This document shows, one piece after another, positions 9,746 through 19,569 of a DNA stretch of 64,000 nucleotides. Each line of letters begins with the position of its first letter. Position 1 is the stretch's first letter. The translations under genes and the position numbers were made by a program. The DNA is from Vibrio comitans (GTDB lineage: Bacteria; Pseudomonadota; Gammaproteobacteria; Enterobacterales; Vibrionaceae), in contig AP024866.1 in the NCBI GenBank assembly GCA_024346835.1, forward strand, positions 2,604,001-2,668,000. Direction: 5' to 3'. The notes beneath the pieces are model-generated. The model had not been told where the DNA came from, did no database searches, and saw only the letters and a list, made by a program, of their open reading frames with translations.

Positions 9746-11175
9746 TATTCTTTACCGCCCTTAATTGCTTCAATGATCTCTGTTGTCGAACAGCCATCTT
9801 CAAAGTTCAACACTTCTACTCGACCGCCCGCTTCAATCACTTCTTTACCACCGGCAATCTCTTCAGGCTTGTAGTCACCGCCCTTAACTAATAGATCAGG
9901 GAGGATCTCAGAAATTATGCGCTGTGGGGTGTCTTCGGAAAATGGTACCACCCAGTCTACCGCGCCTAAACCCGCTAACACGGCCATACGGCGATCCGTC
10001 GGGTTTACAGGTCTAGCAGGGCCTTTCAAGCGTTTAACTGAATCGTCCGTGTTGACCGCAACAATAAGGCGCTCACCCAACTCGGCAGCATGGTTGAGAT
10101 ATGAAACATGACCTGCGTGCAAGATATCAAAGCAACCATTAGTCATGACTACCTTCTCACCCTTAGCTTGTGCTTTTTTCACCGCCTTAATCAGTGCTGC
10201 TTCACCAATTACGCCATAGTCAGTATCCTGAGAGCCGTGTACTGCCTCTGCAAGTTCAATAGTAGACAGAGTTGAGGTGCCTAGCTTACCGACAACAACT
10301 CCAGCAGCAGCATTGGCTAGCGCACAAGCTTCATCTAGAGGCTTACCTGCCGCGACAGATGCAGCTAGTACAGAAATGACTGTATCTCCTGCACCAGTGA
10401 CGTCATACACCTCTTGTGCTTGTGTTGGAAGGTGGAATGGTTTCTGGCCTCGACGCAGCAGAGTCATACCATGCTCACTACGAGTAACCAGTAGAGCTTG
10501 AAGATCAAATTTTTCGATCAAAGCCAACCCTTTCTCTGCCAACTCTTCATCATCTTTCACCGACCCAACTACATGCTCAAATTCAGACATATTAGGGGTG
10601 AGTAATGTGGCGCCGCGGTAGCGCTCGAAGTCTGCACCCTTAGGGTCCACAAATACAGGGACGCCTGCCTGATTTGCTTTATCTATCATTGCTCGAGAGT
10701 GCTCTAAAGCCCCCTTAGCATAGTCAGACAAGATCACGGCCTTCACCGTATTTAAAGATAAGTCCATGCGAGAAATTATCTGCTGTGCGTCGACCTGCTC
10801 AAATTTATCTTCAAAATCTAGGCGAATCAGCTGCTGGCCACGACTCATCACACGAAGCTTGGTGATCGTTGGGTAATCAGGAAGAGAAACAAAGTCACAT
10901 TGTACTTTAAGCGCATTCAGTTTCTCAGTCAGCACTCGCGCCGGCTCATCGATACCCGTTAAACCTACAAGATGAGTGCTTCCTCCAAGCGCTGCAATAT
11001 TCATGGCAACGTTAGCAGCACCACCTGGTCGCTCTTCATTGTTTTCGACTTTGACTACAGGTACGGGAGCTTCTGGAGATATACGTCCAGTAGGGCCATA
11101 CCAATAGCGATCTAACATGACATCACCGACAATTAGAACGCCCGATGTACTGTAGTCGGGAAGAATAGGCTTCAT
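9745..11175 (-). CDS. hldE: Bifunctional heptose-7-P kinase / heptose-1-P adenylyltransferase
   Basis: HldE makes ADP-D-glycero-D-manno-heptose for the LPS inner core. The N-terminal ribokinase-type domain (about 1-320) shows the [15 protein letters not shown] sugar-binding segment and the [11 protein letters not shown] anion hole with catalytic Asp. The C-terminal cytidylyltransferase-like domain begins at [13 protein letters not shown], with the HxGH nucleotide motif. The 476-residue length matches E. coli (477). It lies downstream of glnE as in E. coli, and its stop codon ends in the 9671-9745 repeat. Confidence 0.96.
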   Translation of the reverse strand: MKPILPDYSTSGVLIVGDVMLDRYWYGPTGRISPEAPVPVVKVENNEERPGGAANVAMNIAALGGSTHLVGLTGIDEPARVLTEKLNALKVQCDFVSLPDYPTITKLRVMSRGQQLIRLDFEDKFEQVDAQQIISRMDLSLNTVKAVILSDYAKGALEHSRAMIDKANQAGVPVFVDPKGADFERYRGATLLTPNMSEFEHVVGSVKDDEELAEKGLALIEKFDLQALLVTRSEHGMTLLRRGQKPFHLPTQAQEVYDVTGAGDTVISVLAASVAAGKPLDEACALANAAAGVVVGKLGTSTLSTIELAEAVHGSQDTDYGVIGEAALIKAVKKAQAKGEKVVMTNGCFDILHAGHVSYLNHAAELGERLIVAVNTDDSVKRLKGPARPVNPTDRRMAVLAGLGAVDWVVPFSEDTPQRIISEILPDLLVKGGDYKPEEIAGGKEVIEAGGRVEVLNFEDGCSTTEIIEAIKGGKE

Positions 11176-11255
11176 ATAGGTTCCGTTAAGAATTTTTGTT
11201 TACAATTCTAGCATAGCTAGGGATATATCAAAGTGGCGCTAACCATTTGAGCAAT

Positions 11256-14120
11256 TTAACTTTGTTGTGCTTCTTTCATCCATTCACGCCACATATCAAT
11301 CACTAGTTGACGCTGCTCAACAAACTTATCTAAGGCAACATCTGCGTCAAGATTCAATAGATTGCGTCGGTGCGTTTCATTACGCATCGTTGTATAAGCC
11401 TCTGTTAGGCTTTTTGCTTGCTCAAGAGAAAGTATCTCGACATCAACCAAGCTCCCAAGGATCCGCACATTATCGGACCACTTCACAAGACTCGGGTGCT
11501 GATGAGAGAAATTAAGTACCCAGTATTGCGCTAAGAATTCGATATCGGTGATCCCTCCAGGATCCTGCTTAATCATAAATCGATCGTTTTTCTTGCCACC
11601 TAAGTGATCGCGCATTTTCTCGCGCATTTTGACTACTTCATCTCGCAACTGGTTCTGCTCACGCGCCAAACAAAGGACCTTATGTCTAACCTTAGCAAAG
11701 GAGTCGACTAAGATAGCATCACCATAAATTGGACGAGCACGAACGATCGCCTGATGCTCCCAAGTCCACGCTTCTGTCAATTGATACTCCTCATAAGACT
11801 CAATAGGGCTGACCATCAAGCCAGATGCACCAGAAGGTCTTAAACGAGTATCCACTTCATAAAGGATCCCTGACGCGGTTCGAGTAGAGAACAAGTGGGT
11901 AATACGCTGAGCCAGACGAAGATAGAACTGCCTGCCATCAATGGACTTATCGCCATCGGTATAGGCCGACAATGGGCAGTCATGAACAAACACAATATCA
12001 AGATCGGAGTTGTAGCCTAACTCCCATCCGCCTACTTTTCCGTAGCCAAGTACAGCAAATCCACGGCCATCACGGTTTTGTAAATGATTAGGCTCGCCAT
12101 ATTTTGCCGACATCTGATGCCACGCCTGATTAACAACTTGCTCAACAATAGCCTCGGCTAAATAGGTCAAGTGATCGCTAACCTGCATAACCGGCAGTAC
12201 GCCGGCAATATCGGCAGCCGCAATACGTAAAATACAGGTTTGCTTAAATTGTCGTAACGCCTCCATTTGCTGCTCCATATCCTCTTCAGGAATACGAGCA
12301 AGGTAATCTCTTAACTCTGACTTGTAGCTGCTAAGCTCAACAGGTTTATACAGCTGCTGTGGGTCTAATAACTCATCAAGCAATATAGGGTAACGGCCCA
12401 ATAGCTCGGTAATCATTGGGCTAGCAGTACAAAGCCTCACTAGCTGATCAAGGGCAGCGGAATGCTCATCTAGTAGCTCTAGGTAGGTCGTTCGGGTGAC
12501 GATCTTAGACAGTACAGCCAGTACGCGCTCTAAACCAAACTCTCCCTCGGGGTGATTCAATACCGCATGCAGCAGCTTGGGCATTAGGTTTCCGACCACT
12601 TCGCGTCCTCTAGGGCCTAAGGTCTTTTTACCTAGATCGGTTTTAAAGTTACACAAGCTAGTCGAAAGCTCTGAAAGCTGCTTTTCTTTTACGTCGATAG
12701 ACAGCTCTTGCAGGATATGAATTACCTGCTCTGGCTCTTTCGCTAGACTCCACATTTCCATGTAGACAGAATCTATCTCTTGCCCCTGCTCTTCTTCATC
12801 GCCAATCAATGATTCAAATACTTGGTGCACATTGACCATATGCATATCTAATTGAGTCTGCATTTCGAGATAGCTAGCAAAGCCCATCACAGCGGCTAAT
12901 CTTCTTTGATTCTCTTCATCATCAGGAAGAGTCTGAGTTTGCTTGTCCTCCATCGCCTGAATGAGATTCTCAAGGCGACGCAAGAACTTGTAGGCTGACA
13001 TCATTCCATCTACATCGCTTGGCTCAAGCAAATGCTGAATCTTTATCGCCTCTAGAGTTTCAAGTAAGCCTCTGCCACGTAGGCTCGGCTCTCGCCCTCC
13101 GCGAATTAACTGGAAGACTTGGGCAATAAACTCAATCTCACGAATCCCACCAGGCCCGAGCTTAATATTGTTGGTTAGGCCACGTCTGCGCACTTCGCTA
13201 CGAATCATCGCCTTCATGCGTCGCAATGATTGGATAGCGCTAAAATCAATATATCTACGGAACACAAATGGGCGCAGCATCTGTCTTAGCTCTTGGTACT
13301 GAGGGTACATTTCTCGCCCCATTACCCGAGCTTTGACCATGGCGTATCGCTCCCAGTCACGACCCTGCTCTTGATAGTAGTCTTCTAAAGCGGCAAAGCT
13401 CATCACTAATGGGCCACTTTCGCCAAAGGGGCGAAGTCGCATATCTACGCGATAACAGAATCCATCAATTGTCACTTGATCCAACGATTTGATCAGGCGT
13501 TGCCCTAGACGAGTAAAGAATTGAGCATTGGCAATAGAGCGCCTAGCACCTTCAGTTTCTCCATTTTCAGGGTAAGTAAAGATGAGATCGATATCCGAAG
13601 AAAAATTCAGTTCGCCTCCTCCAAGCTTACCCATACCAATGATCAGCATAGGTTGCTCGATACCTTGTGAATTTTTGGGTGTACCCCATAGGCGGGCGCA
13701 GTCGGCATAGTGCCAAGCGTAACTCTCGAAGATCATCGCTTCTGCCAACATAGAGACATGTGAGAGGCTTTCTTCTACCGACCAAGCCGCTACGATATCA
13801 CGCCAAGCAATAGTGATAAGCTCATGATTGCGAAAGAGTCGAAGCGCCTTCATTACCGCATTTTCATCATGGCACTCTGCCAAGCGCTGCTGAAGGTCAT
13901 CTCGATAGTGTTCGCATCGCTGAGCGCTATCCAGCATCTCTGGAAGTTTCTGCAACAAGGACTCATCACACAGCAGTCGTTCATAGATAAACGAACTAAA
14001 CTCAATCACCCTTTGTAGTTCTTCCAGCCTTTGTGATGGCCATTGTTCAATAACCGAAGGATACTTTTCACTAAGCTGTTGATATCTATTTATTTCGACT
14101 TGATCTGGGTGGGAATGCAT
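11256..14120 (-). CDS. glnE: Glutamine synthetase adenylyltransferase / deadenylase
   Basis: GlnE adds and removes AMP on glutamine synthetase in response to PII and glutamine. Both nucleotidyltransferase halves are visible: GGGELNFSSDIDLIF in the N-terminal deadenylase and GGWELGYNSDLDIVF in the C-terminal adenylylase. I chose the ATG at 14120 (954 residues; E. coli 946), which has GGAG 5 nt upstream. The frame continues to a TTG at 14147 without a ribosome site. It is followed by hldE and preceded by ygiF, the E. coli arrangement. Confidence 0.95.
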   Translation of the reverse strand: MHSHPDQVEINRYQQLSEKYPSVIEQWPSQRLEELQRVIEFSSFIYERLLCDESLLQKLPEMLDSAQRCEHYRDDLQQRLAECHDENAVMKALRLFRNHELITIAWRDIVAAWSVEESLSHVSMLAEAMIFESYAWHYADCARLWGTPKNSQGIEQPMLIIGMGKLGGGELNFSSDIDLIFTYPENGETEGARRSIANAQFFTRLGQRLIKSLDQVTIDGFCYRVDMRLRPFGESGPLVMSFAALEDYYQEQGRDWERYAMVKARVMGREMYPQYQELRQMLRPFVFRRYIDFSAIQSLRRMKAMIRSEVRRRGLTNNIKLGPGGIREIEFIAQVFQLIRGGREPSLRGRGLLETLEAIKIQHLLEPSDVDGMMSAYKFLRRLENLIQAMEDKQTQTLPDDEENQRRLAAVMGFASYLEMQTQLDMHMVNVHQVFESLIGDEEEQGQEIDSVYMEMWSLAKEPEQVIHILQELSIDVKEKQLSELSTSLCNFKTDLGKKTLGPRGREVVGNLMPKLLHAVLNHPEGEFGLERVLAVLSKIVTRTTYLELLDEHSAALDQLVRLCTASPMITELLGRYPILLDELLDPQQLYKPVELSSYKSELRDYLARIPEEDMEQQMEALRQFKQTCILRIAAADIAGVLPVMQVSDHLTYLAEAIVEQVVNQAWHQMSAKYGEPNHLQNRDGRGFAVLGYGKVGGWELGYNSDLDIVFVHDCPLSAYTDGDKSIDGRQFYLRLAQRITHLFSTRTASGILYEVDTRLRPSGASGLMVSPIESYEEYQLTEAWTWEHQAIVRARPIYGDAILVDSFAKVRHKVLCLAREQNQLRDEVVKMREKMRDHLGGKKNDRFMIKQDPGGITDIEFLAQYWVLNFSHQHPSLVKWSDNVRILGSLVDVEILSLEQAKSLTEAYTTMRNETHRRNLLNLDADVALDKFVEQRQLVIDMWREWMKEAQQS

Positions 14121-14162
14121 GAGGGCTCCATTGTTGCGTCCAAGCAATATTAACTAGAGCAT

Positions 14163-14191
14163 AAAAAAGCGCTTACCCTAGGGCAAGCGCT
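14163..14191 (-). terminator. Terminator between ygiF and glnE
   Basis: Perfect arms AGCGCTT and AAGCGCT enclose CCCTAGGG; on the minus strand the stem is followed by a T tract. It sits after ygiF and before glnE, so it either ends ygiF or limits read-through into glnE. Confidence 0.75.
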
Positions 14192-14233
14192 GTGACACTG
14201 AAATGTGTTTCAATACATAGGAAACTATGGAAT

Positions 14234-15751
14234 CTATGACTTCCAGTATGGCTGAACTTCCATACACATAGCTCTGGTTTGCTCCATGGCATGCAATATT
14301 GAGGCTTGCTGTCGCTCTAACCAGCGTTGCAACTGCTCTTGCTCTTCACCTTCAAGCTGACCGACTAATTCACGCACAGGCGCCAGAGTTAGCAGCTCGT
14401 CTATGCCTTGTGACAGATCCGCCCATGGCAAGCGAAAGGCTTGGCGCGTTTCCTGATCGTACAGCGCCGCAAAGCAGATACCCGAAAATAAACTTCTATT
14501 TAAATGATAGTGCTCATCTATATAGTCTTCTGGCGTTAGTGTTTGCTCAACGGGGAAAGCACTCACTAGCTCTGCCCAGGTACGATCAAGTTGATTTTGA
14601 GAAAAGCTCATCAAATTGCCCGACATCGCATTGCTTGCCTTTTCATCCAAGAATGGTTGCCAGCCTTTGGTTAATACCCAGCGACTTAAATCCAGGATAA
14701 TGCCAGTGTAACGAGCCGACTCTAGCAACTGTAAAACTTCGTCCTCTGACGGCAAGTCATCGCGCATAACCTTCAGTTGCTTAACCAGTGCCTTCTGAGC
14801 ATCCAGTTTACGCAAGGCATGACCTCTGTCTTCTGTTAGGTCATCTAGATAATCTGCTGATTTTATCCAACCCAACTCTTGCTCTAGCCACTTTAGCTCT
14901 TGTCTCAAAATGGCACTGGCGCGTCTTGGGACTATACCGCCAAAGACAGCAAGGGTTTGCCTAACAAAGCTCAACGAATAGCAAATCTCATGCAGGCAAT
15001 CCATAGAAGGCGATTCTACATAGGCTTGCTCATGATAGAGCCAGTGTGCCAAAGCGTATTCCAAAGATTTGATAAAGCAGCTTTCTACATTGTCTTGCTG
15101 AGTCACCTCAACTAAGCCCAACGCTTTCGCTTCACTACCGGTAAACCCTTGTGCTAGGCGATAGCCACGAGCGGCCTTACTAAGGTTACCAAGACGCATG
15201 CCACCATCTTCACAAAGCTGTCTTGCCAGAGTAAACAAGGCATCGGTTTGACCCGACTTAAGCTCAAGCTCTACCTCGCAGATAGGCGAACTCTTGTCTC
15301 CAGCCACAACTAGGCCTTGGTCAAACGCAACCTCAACTTGGCTTCCATCAGCCATACCCACCAGCCACAACTCGCGGGTGAAATTAGTCGCAAACAAAGG
15401 CTGCAGTTGCTCACCAAGATCCTTGATGCTGCGGCCATCAGGCCAAATCTCTTCTGGGTGCAGGGATAGGTCTGGATCATCGCTGGTGTGCTCAGCGTTA
15501 TACTCTGGGCGTTGATGTAAACCAGCCACGACTCGGCCTGAAGTTTTCACCGTTTGCACATAGACGTCATCAAAGCGACGAATGCGCATTCCTATATCGT
15601 GTTCACGCAACCAGTTATCTGGGGTATCAAAATAGATATTTCCGAGTTCTCGGCTGCTATGTTGAAGAATTTTATTGTGCGGAATTTTCTCTCTCAGAAC
15701 TTCTGAGAATTGTGGTGAAACAAAAAATTTCAGCTCTATTTCAGTTTCCAT
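14234..15751 (-). CDS. ygiF: CYTH/CHAD inorganic triphosphatase
   Basis: YgiF-type protein: an N-terminal CYTH domain (about 1-205) that hydrolyses inorganic triphosphate, joined to a C-terminal CHAD domain rich in His and basic residues that binds polyphosphate. The signature EIELKF is at residues 4-9, and charged strands such as GMRIRRFDD, QTVKTSGR and CEVELELKSG line the tunnel. At 505 residues it is longer than the E. coli protein (433), the extra length lying in the CHAD part. Upstream of glnE as in E. coli. Confidence 0.9.
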   Translation of the reverse strand: METEIELKFFVSPQFSEVLREKIPHNKILQHSSRELGNIYFDTPDNWLREHDIGMRIRRFDDVYVQTVKTSGRVVAGLHQRPEYNAEHTSDDPDLSLHPEEIWPDGRSIKDLGEQLQPLFATNFTRELWLVGMADGSQVEVAFDQGLVVAGDKSSPICEVELELKSGQTDALFTLARQLCEDGGMRLGNLSKAARGYRLAQGFTGSEAKALGLVEVTQQDNVESCFIKSLEYALAHWLYHEQAYVESPSMDCLHEICYSLSFVRQTLAVFGGIVPRRASAILRQELKWLEQELGWIKSADYLDDLTEDRGHALRKLDAQKALVKQLKVMRDDLPSEDEVLQLLESARYTGIILDLSRWVLTKGWQPFLDEKASNAMSGNLMSFSQNQLDRTWAELVSAFPVEQTLTPEDYIDEHYHLNRSLFSGICFAALYDQETRQAFRLPWADLSQGIDELLTLAPVRELVGQLEGEEQEQLQRWLERQQASILHAMEQTRAMCMEVQPYWKS

Positions 15752-15913
15752 AATTCACTCATAATCGACTGTCTAATGCAGATTAAGTCGAAAAGAGTTT
15801 ATCAGCAAGTGACATTCCCCTGATCTAAATCACGAAAAAAAGCACATTTGTGCACTTTTAAGTCACAGAAACCCTTTTAATACGAAAAAAACCTATTATA
15901 GTTACACCCCAGC

Positions 15914-15931
15914 ATGACAATCACATGACAA
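15914..15931 (-). promoter_or_regulatory. Candidate Pho box at the DUF47-pit leader
   Basis: On the minus strand the 18-mer reads TTGTCAT GTGA TTGTCAT, against the PhoB direct repeat CTGTCAT-N4-CTGTCAT (6 of 7 in each half, correct 11-nt spacing). A -10-like TATTAT (15894-15899) lies just upstream on the plus strand, so the site would fall downstream of the start of transcription, a repressing position. No normal Shine-Dalgarno sequence is seen here. Binding is inference. Confidence 0.4.
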
Positions 15932-15938
15932 TACAAAT

Positions 15939-16619
15939 ATGCCAGTCAATACGATCATGGGTTTATTCGCAAAATCGCCAATAAAACCACTGCAACAACA
16001 CGGAGCGAAGGTTTACGAGTGTGCTTCACTTTTGCCTGAATTCTTTGCTGCCTCTAATGCCAATAATTGGGAAAAGGCGGCCGATTACCGCCAACAAATC
16101 TCTACATTAGAAAAAGAAGCTGACACCCTCAAACGTCAGATTCGTTTGCACCTACCTACTGGCCTATTCATGGCATTTGATAGGGGTGATCTGTTGGAGT
16201 TGTTAACTCAACAAGACAAAGTAGCCAACATTGCTAAAGACATCTGTGGCCGTGTTCTAGGCCGAAATCTACTTATACCTGAAGCTTTGCACGAAGAATT
16301 CTTAGCATACGTTAAACGTTGCCTAGATGCCGTAGGGCAAATGCACAAGGTAATCAATGAGTTAGATGAATTGCTAGAGACAGGCTTCAAGGGACGTGAA
16401 GTGGATCTGGTAGAGTCTATGATCGATGAACTCGATCGTATTGAAGACGATACAGACCAAATGCAAATAGATTTGCGCCGAAGCCTCAGAGATATAGAAG
16501 ATCAATACAATCCAATTGATGTGATGTTCTTGTACAAAATCCTCGAGTGGGTTGGTGGAATTGCGGACCAAGCACAACGTGTTTGTGCCCGTCTAGAATT
16601 GATGATTGCACGTAGCTAA
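15939..16619 (+). CDS. DUF47 (PhoU-like, TIGR00153) protein paired with Pit
   Basis: A 226-residue all-helical cytoplasmic protein of the DUF47/TIGR00153 group, distantly related to PhoU. The start MPVNTIMGLFAKSPIKPLQQH and the segments LTQQDKVANIAKDICGR and DRIEDDTDQMQIDLRR are typical. In many bacteria this gene precedes pit and is thought to modulate phosphate transport; the mechanism is not settled. Only 44 nt separate it from pit, so they form one operon. An alternative ATG at 15957 would remove six residues that the family normally keeps. Confidence 0.88.
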   Translation: MPVNTIMGLFAKSPIKPLQQHGAKVYECASLLPEFFAASNANNWEKAADYRQQISTLEKEADTLKRQIRLHLPTGLFMAFDRGDLLELLTQQDKVANIAKDICGRVLGRNLLIPEALHEEFLAYVKRCLDAVGQMHKVINELDELLETGFKGREVDLVESMIDELDRIEDDTDQMQIDLRRSLRDIEDQYNPIDVMFLYKILEWVGGIADQAQRVCARLELMIARS

Positions 16620-16663
16620 TCATTCTCCACCCCATTTAACTAATTAATATCAAAGGATATTTA

Positions 16664-17929
16664 ATGGATATTCTAGCTAACTACGGCACAATACTTTTGA
16701 TTGCTGCTGCCGTGTTCGGTTTTTTGATGGCTATCGGTATCGGTGCCAACGACGTCGCAAACGCAATGGGAACCTCGGTAGGTTCTAAAGCGTTAACCGT
16801 AAAACAAGCCATCATTATCGCAATGATTTTCGAATTCGCCGGTGCTTACCTTGCCGGTGGTGAAGTAACTGACACTATTCGAAAAGGTGTTATTGATACC
16901 ACTTTGTTCGTCAATACCCCTGACCTACTTGTGTTCGGTATGATGTCAGCATTGCTGGCAGCTGGTACTTGGCTACTGCTTGCCTCTTATATGGGCTGGC
17001 CTGTATCAACCACTCACTCGATTATCGGTGCCATCATTGGATTTGCACTAGTTTCGGTGGGTTCTGAAGCGGTTGATTGGGGATCAGTACAAGGCATCGT
17101 GGGTAGTTGGGTTATTACGCCATTCATCTCCGGATTATTTGCCTACTTTATTTTTATCAGTGCGCAAAAATTCATATTCAATACCGAACAGCCTCTGCAA
17201 AATGCTAAGAAATATGTACCTGTATACATGTTCTTAACTACGATTGTTATTGCTCTAGTAACCATCAAGAAAGGTCTTAAGCACGTAGGCTTGCACCTAA
17301 CAAACGGTGAAGCTTGGTTCTGGGCAGTTGCTGTATCTTTATTGGTAATGTTCGTAGGTTACCTATACATTCAAAAACGCTTCAAGCTTGATCATGACAA
17401 CCATGAACACAGCTTTACTGGTGTAGAGAAAGTATTCAGTACCTTAATGGTTATCACCGCTTGTGCGATGGCATTTGCCCACGGCTCAAACGACGTTGCT
17501 AATGCGATTGGTCCATTGTCAGCTATCGTTTCGACCATTCAAAACATGGGTGAAATTAGCGAGAAGACTAAGATTGCTTGGTGGATTCTACCTCTTGGCG
17601 GTATCGGTATCGTAGTCGGTCTTGCGACTATGGGTCACAAGGTAATGTCAACGGTAGGTACAGGTATCACTGAACTAACTCCAAGCCGTGGCTTTGCAGC
17701 GCAGCTTGCAACAGCAAGTACTGTAGTTCTAGCTTCTGGTACTGGTTTGCCAATTTCAACGACTCAAACCTTAGTTGGTGCGGTACTGGGTGTAGGCTTT
17801 GCACGTGGTATTGCAGCACTTAACCTTGGCGTCGTGCGTAACATCGTAGTGTCTTGGGTTGTGACACTTCCTGCTGGTGCTTTACTCGCAATTGTGTTCT
17901 ACGAAATCATGTTGATGATTTTCGTCTAA
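16664..17929 (+). CDS. pit: Low-affinity inorganic phosphate transporter
   Basis: PiT-family secondary transporter, 421 residues, inner membrane, moving phosphate (as metal-phosphate) with protons or Na+. The two family signatures are present as an internal duplication: IGANDVANAMGTS near residue 26 and AHGSNDVANAIGP near residue 275. Ten or more hydrophobic segments surround a hydrophilic loop at about 185-240. AAAGGATAT precedes the ATG. Second gene of the DUF47-pit operon; a strong terminator follows. Confidence 0.93.
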   Translation: MDILANYGTILLIAAAVFGFLMAIGIGANDVANAMGTSVGSKALTVKQAIIIAMIFEFAGAYLAGGEVTDTIRKGVIDTTLFVNTPDLLVFGMMSALLAAGTWLLLASYMGWPVSTTHSIIGAIIGFALVSVGSEAVDWGSVQGIVGSWVITPFISGLFAYFIFISAQKFIFNTEQPLQNAKKYVPVYMFLTTIVIALVTIKKGLKHVGLHLTNGEAWFWAVAVSLLVMFVGYLYIQKRFKLDHDNHEHSFTGVEKVFSTLMVITACAMAFAHGSNDVANAIGPLSAIVSTIQNMGEISEKTKIAWWILPLGGIGIVVGLATMGHKVMSTVGTGITELTPSRGFAAQLATASTVVLASGTGLPISTTQTLVGAVLGVGFARGIAALNLGVVRNIVVSWVVTLPAGALLAIVFYEIMLMIFV

Positions 17930-17973
17930 GAAAAATGTCAAGGGTCTGTCATATTTTGACAAACTTACGTTAG

Positions 17974-17997
17974 AGAGGGGGCATTGCCCCCTCTTTT
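17974..17997 (+). terminator. pit terminator
   Basis: Perfect 9-bp stem AGAGGGGGC / GCCCCCTCT with an ATT loop, followed by TTT. Confidence 0.9.
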
Positions 17998-18085
17998 AGT
18001 TGCAGGCAACCTCGAATCTACTTACTATTTAGTCATTGACGGAATGCCATTCCTCACCTGAATTTGATTTTCTGAAGGACGCACA

Positions 18086-18697
18086 GTGAAAAAACTTTTT
18101 TTAATCGCTCTTGCTGCTGTGATGACAGCACCAGCAGCGTGGGCTCAGACTCGCTATATTTCTGACAACCTGTTTACCTATATGCACTCAGGCCCAAATG
18201 CACAGTACCGAATCATTGGTAGCGTAGACGCGGGAGCAGCGGTAACCCTAGTGCAAACAAATAAAAACAGTGGTTACACTGAAATTGTTGATCAACGTGG
18301 TCGCAAGGGTTGGGTTGAGTCAAAGTATGTAACCAATACAGAAGGCATGGCAACACGCATGCCGCGACTAGAAAAAGAACTCGCACAAGTAAAAGCTGAG
18401 TTGGCTGGATTTAACGAAAAAGCAGAGCAAGAACAAGAAGGTTTGGTTCGTTCTCTAGAGACTCGCAATACGCAAATTTCTGAGATGGAAGTAAACTACA
18501 AGAAAGTCAGTGACCAACTACTTTCTGCACAAACTGAGGTTCGTGAACTTCGTGCTCGCTTAGATACTCAAAAAGAAGACCTTCTGCTGAAATACTTCAT
18601 GTATGGTGGTGGTGTAGCTGGCCTAGGTCTATTGTTTGGCCTATTGCTTCCACACGTTATCCCTCGTCGTAAGAAGTCTCCTAACGGCTGGGCATAA
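18086..18697 (+). CDS. ygiM: TIGR04211 SH3-domain protein (YgiM-like)
   Basis: Ortholog of E. coli YgiM, also located next to cca. It starts with GTG behind GAAGGAC. Features in order: a signal peptide (MKKLFLIALAAVMTAPAAWA), a bacterial SH3 domain (about 22-85, with the GWVESKYV end), a charged coiled coil (about 95-165), one C-terminal membrane helix (about 170-190) and a basic tail. The cleavable signal plus a C-terminal anchor suggests an inner-membrane protein facing the periplasm. Its exact role is unknown. Confidence 0.87.
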   Translation: MKKLFLIALAAVMTAPAAWAQTRYISDNLFTYMHSGPNAQYRIIGSVDAGAAVTLVQTNKNSGYTEIVDQRGRKGWVESKYVTNTEGMATRMPRLEKELAQVKAELAGFNEKAEQEQEGLVRSLETRNTQISEMEVNYKKVSDQLLSAQTEVRELRARLDTQKEDLLLKYFMYGGGVAGLGLLFGLLLPHVIPRRKKSPNGWA

Positions 18698-18710
18698 ACC
18701 CAATCACATA

Positions 18711-18739
18711 AAAAAAAGCTGCCGTAGGCAGCTTTTTTT
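18711..18739. terminator. Bidirectional terminator ygiM / gspB
   Basis: Seven A, stem GCTGCC / GGCAGC, then seven T. It lies between the convergent ends of ygiM and gspB and works for both. Confidence 0.9.
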
Positions 18740-18744
18740 ATGTC

Positions 18745-19569
18745 TTATCCCTGCCAGTCGTACAGAGCGGGGATTTCTATCTTCTCTCCAGAGAACTCAA
18801 CCACGATATAACGTGGTGCTATTTCCACTATTTTGATGTTACCTTCAATTGAGTCCCCTTCCTGTAGCTCACTACCATTCACTTTCACCCAACGATGCTT
18901 TGGATTGCTGGCGTACATATGAGTTTGCAGATTCAATGCAGGTAAACGCCCTCTAAAGCGCTCACTGTCTTTATCTAACTCAGCCACTTGCACATTACTC
19001 AGCTCATCTTCATTAATTTCTTCCACGTGATAGTCGGATGGATTATCAAGCACGCTGGCTACACTACTCGCAAGCTCAGGAGAAAGACCAGAAAGATCCA
19101 ACTCAGGTAAGCTCCACTCCCCTTCAGTTCGAACAGGCTCGGGTAGAGACACGTTATCTATCGTCATTGCTGGCTGCGGCTCAGGCCTTGATGGAGACGC
19201 TACAATCTGAGTTTCTTGCTCAATTCTAGGTAAAGGGAGAAGCGCAACAGGCGGCTTTGCAGGAAGAAAGGCCACATTCAGGTTAGGCTCAATAACCCGA
19301 GTTACCTCGCTATATGAAGCACTCTCATCCACAAGAAAGCGATTAAGGGACGGCGTTAAACTCTCGGCTAACGCTTGGGTCAGTGAAGAGTTGGCTAACA
19401 TAGCGTGGCCCGCAACTCCTAAGCCTAGCCCGGCGACTATCGCAATCACCAATCTTGCCTTGCCGATACCTGATTGAGTTTTCTGGGTAAGGTTAGACAT
19501 ATTCGTCAATGTAGAAGTCTGTTCAAACTGTTTTTGAGATTGCTCGAGAGCCTTCAGTACTTGTGACAT
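18745..19569 (-). CDS. gspB: Type II secretion accessory protein GspB (ExeB-like)
   Basis: A 274-residue protein with a short cytoplasmic N-terminus, one membrane helix (about 33-52, LVIAIVAGLGLGVAGHAML), a low-complexity periplasmic linker rich in Pro/Glu, and the C-terminal GspB domain (about 215-274, with HRWVKVNGSEL and YIVVEFSGEKIEIP). GspB works with GspA to insert the secretin GspD through peptidoglycan. Its ATG overlaps the gspA stop by one base (TAATG), so the pair is translationally coupled. Confidence 0.88.
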   Translation of the reverse strand: MSQVLKALEQSQKQFEQTSTLTNMSNLTQKTQSGIGKARLVIAIVAGLGLGVAGHAMLANSSLTQALAESLTPSLNRFLVDESASYSEVTRVIEPNLNVAFLPAKPPVALLPLPRIEQETQIVASPSRPEPQPAMTIDNVSLPEPVRTEGEWSLPELDLSGLSPELASSVASVLDNPSDYHVEEINEDELSNVQVAELDKDSERFRGRLPALNLQTHMYASNPKHRWVKVNGSELQEGDSIEGNIKIVEIAPRYIVVEFSGEKIEIPALYDWQG

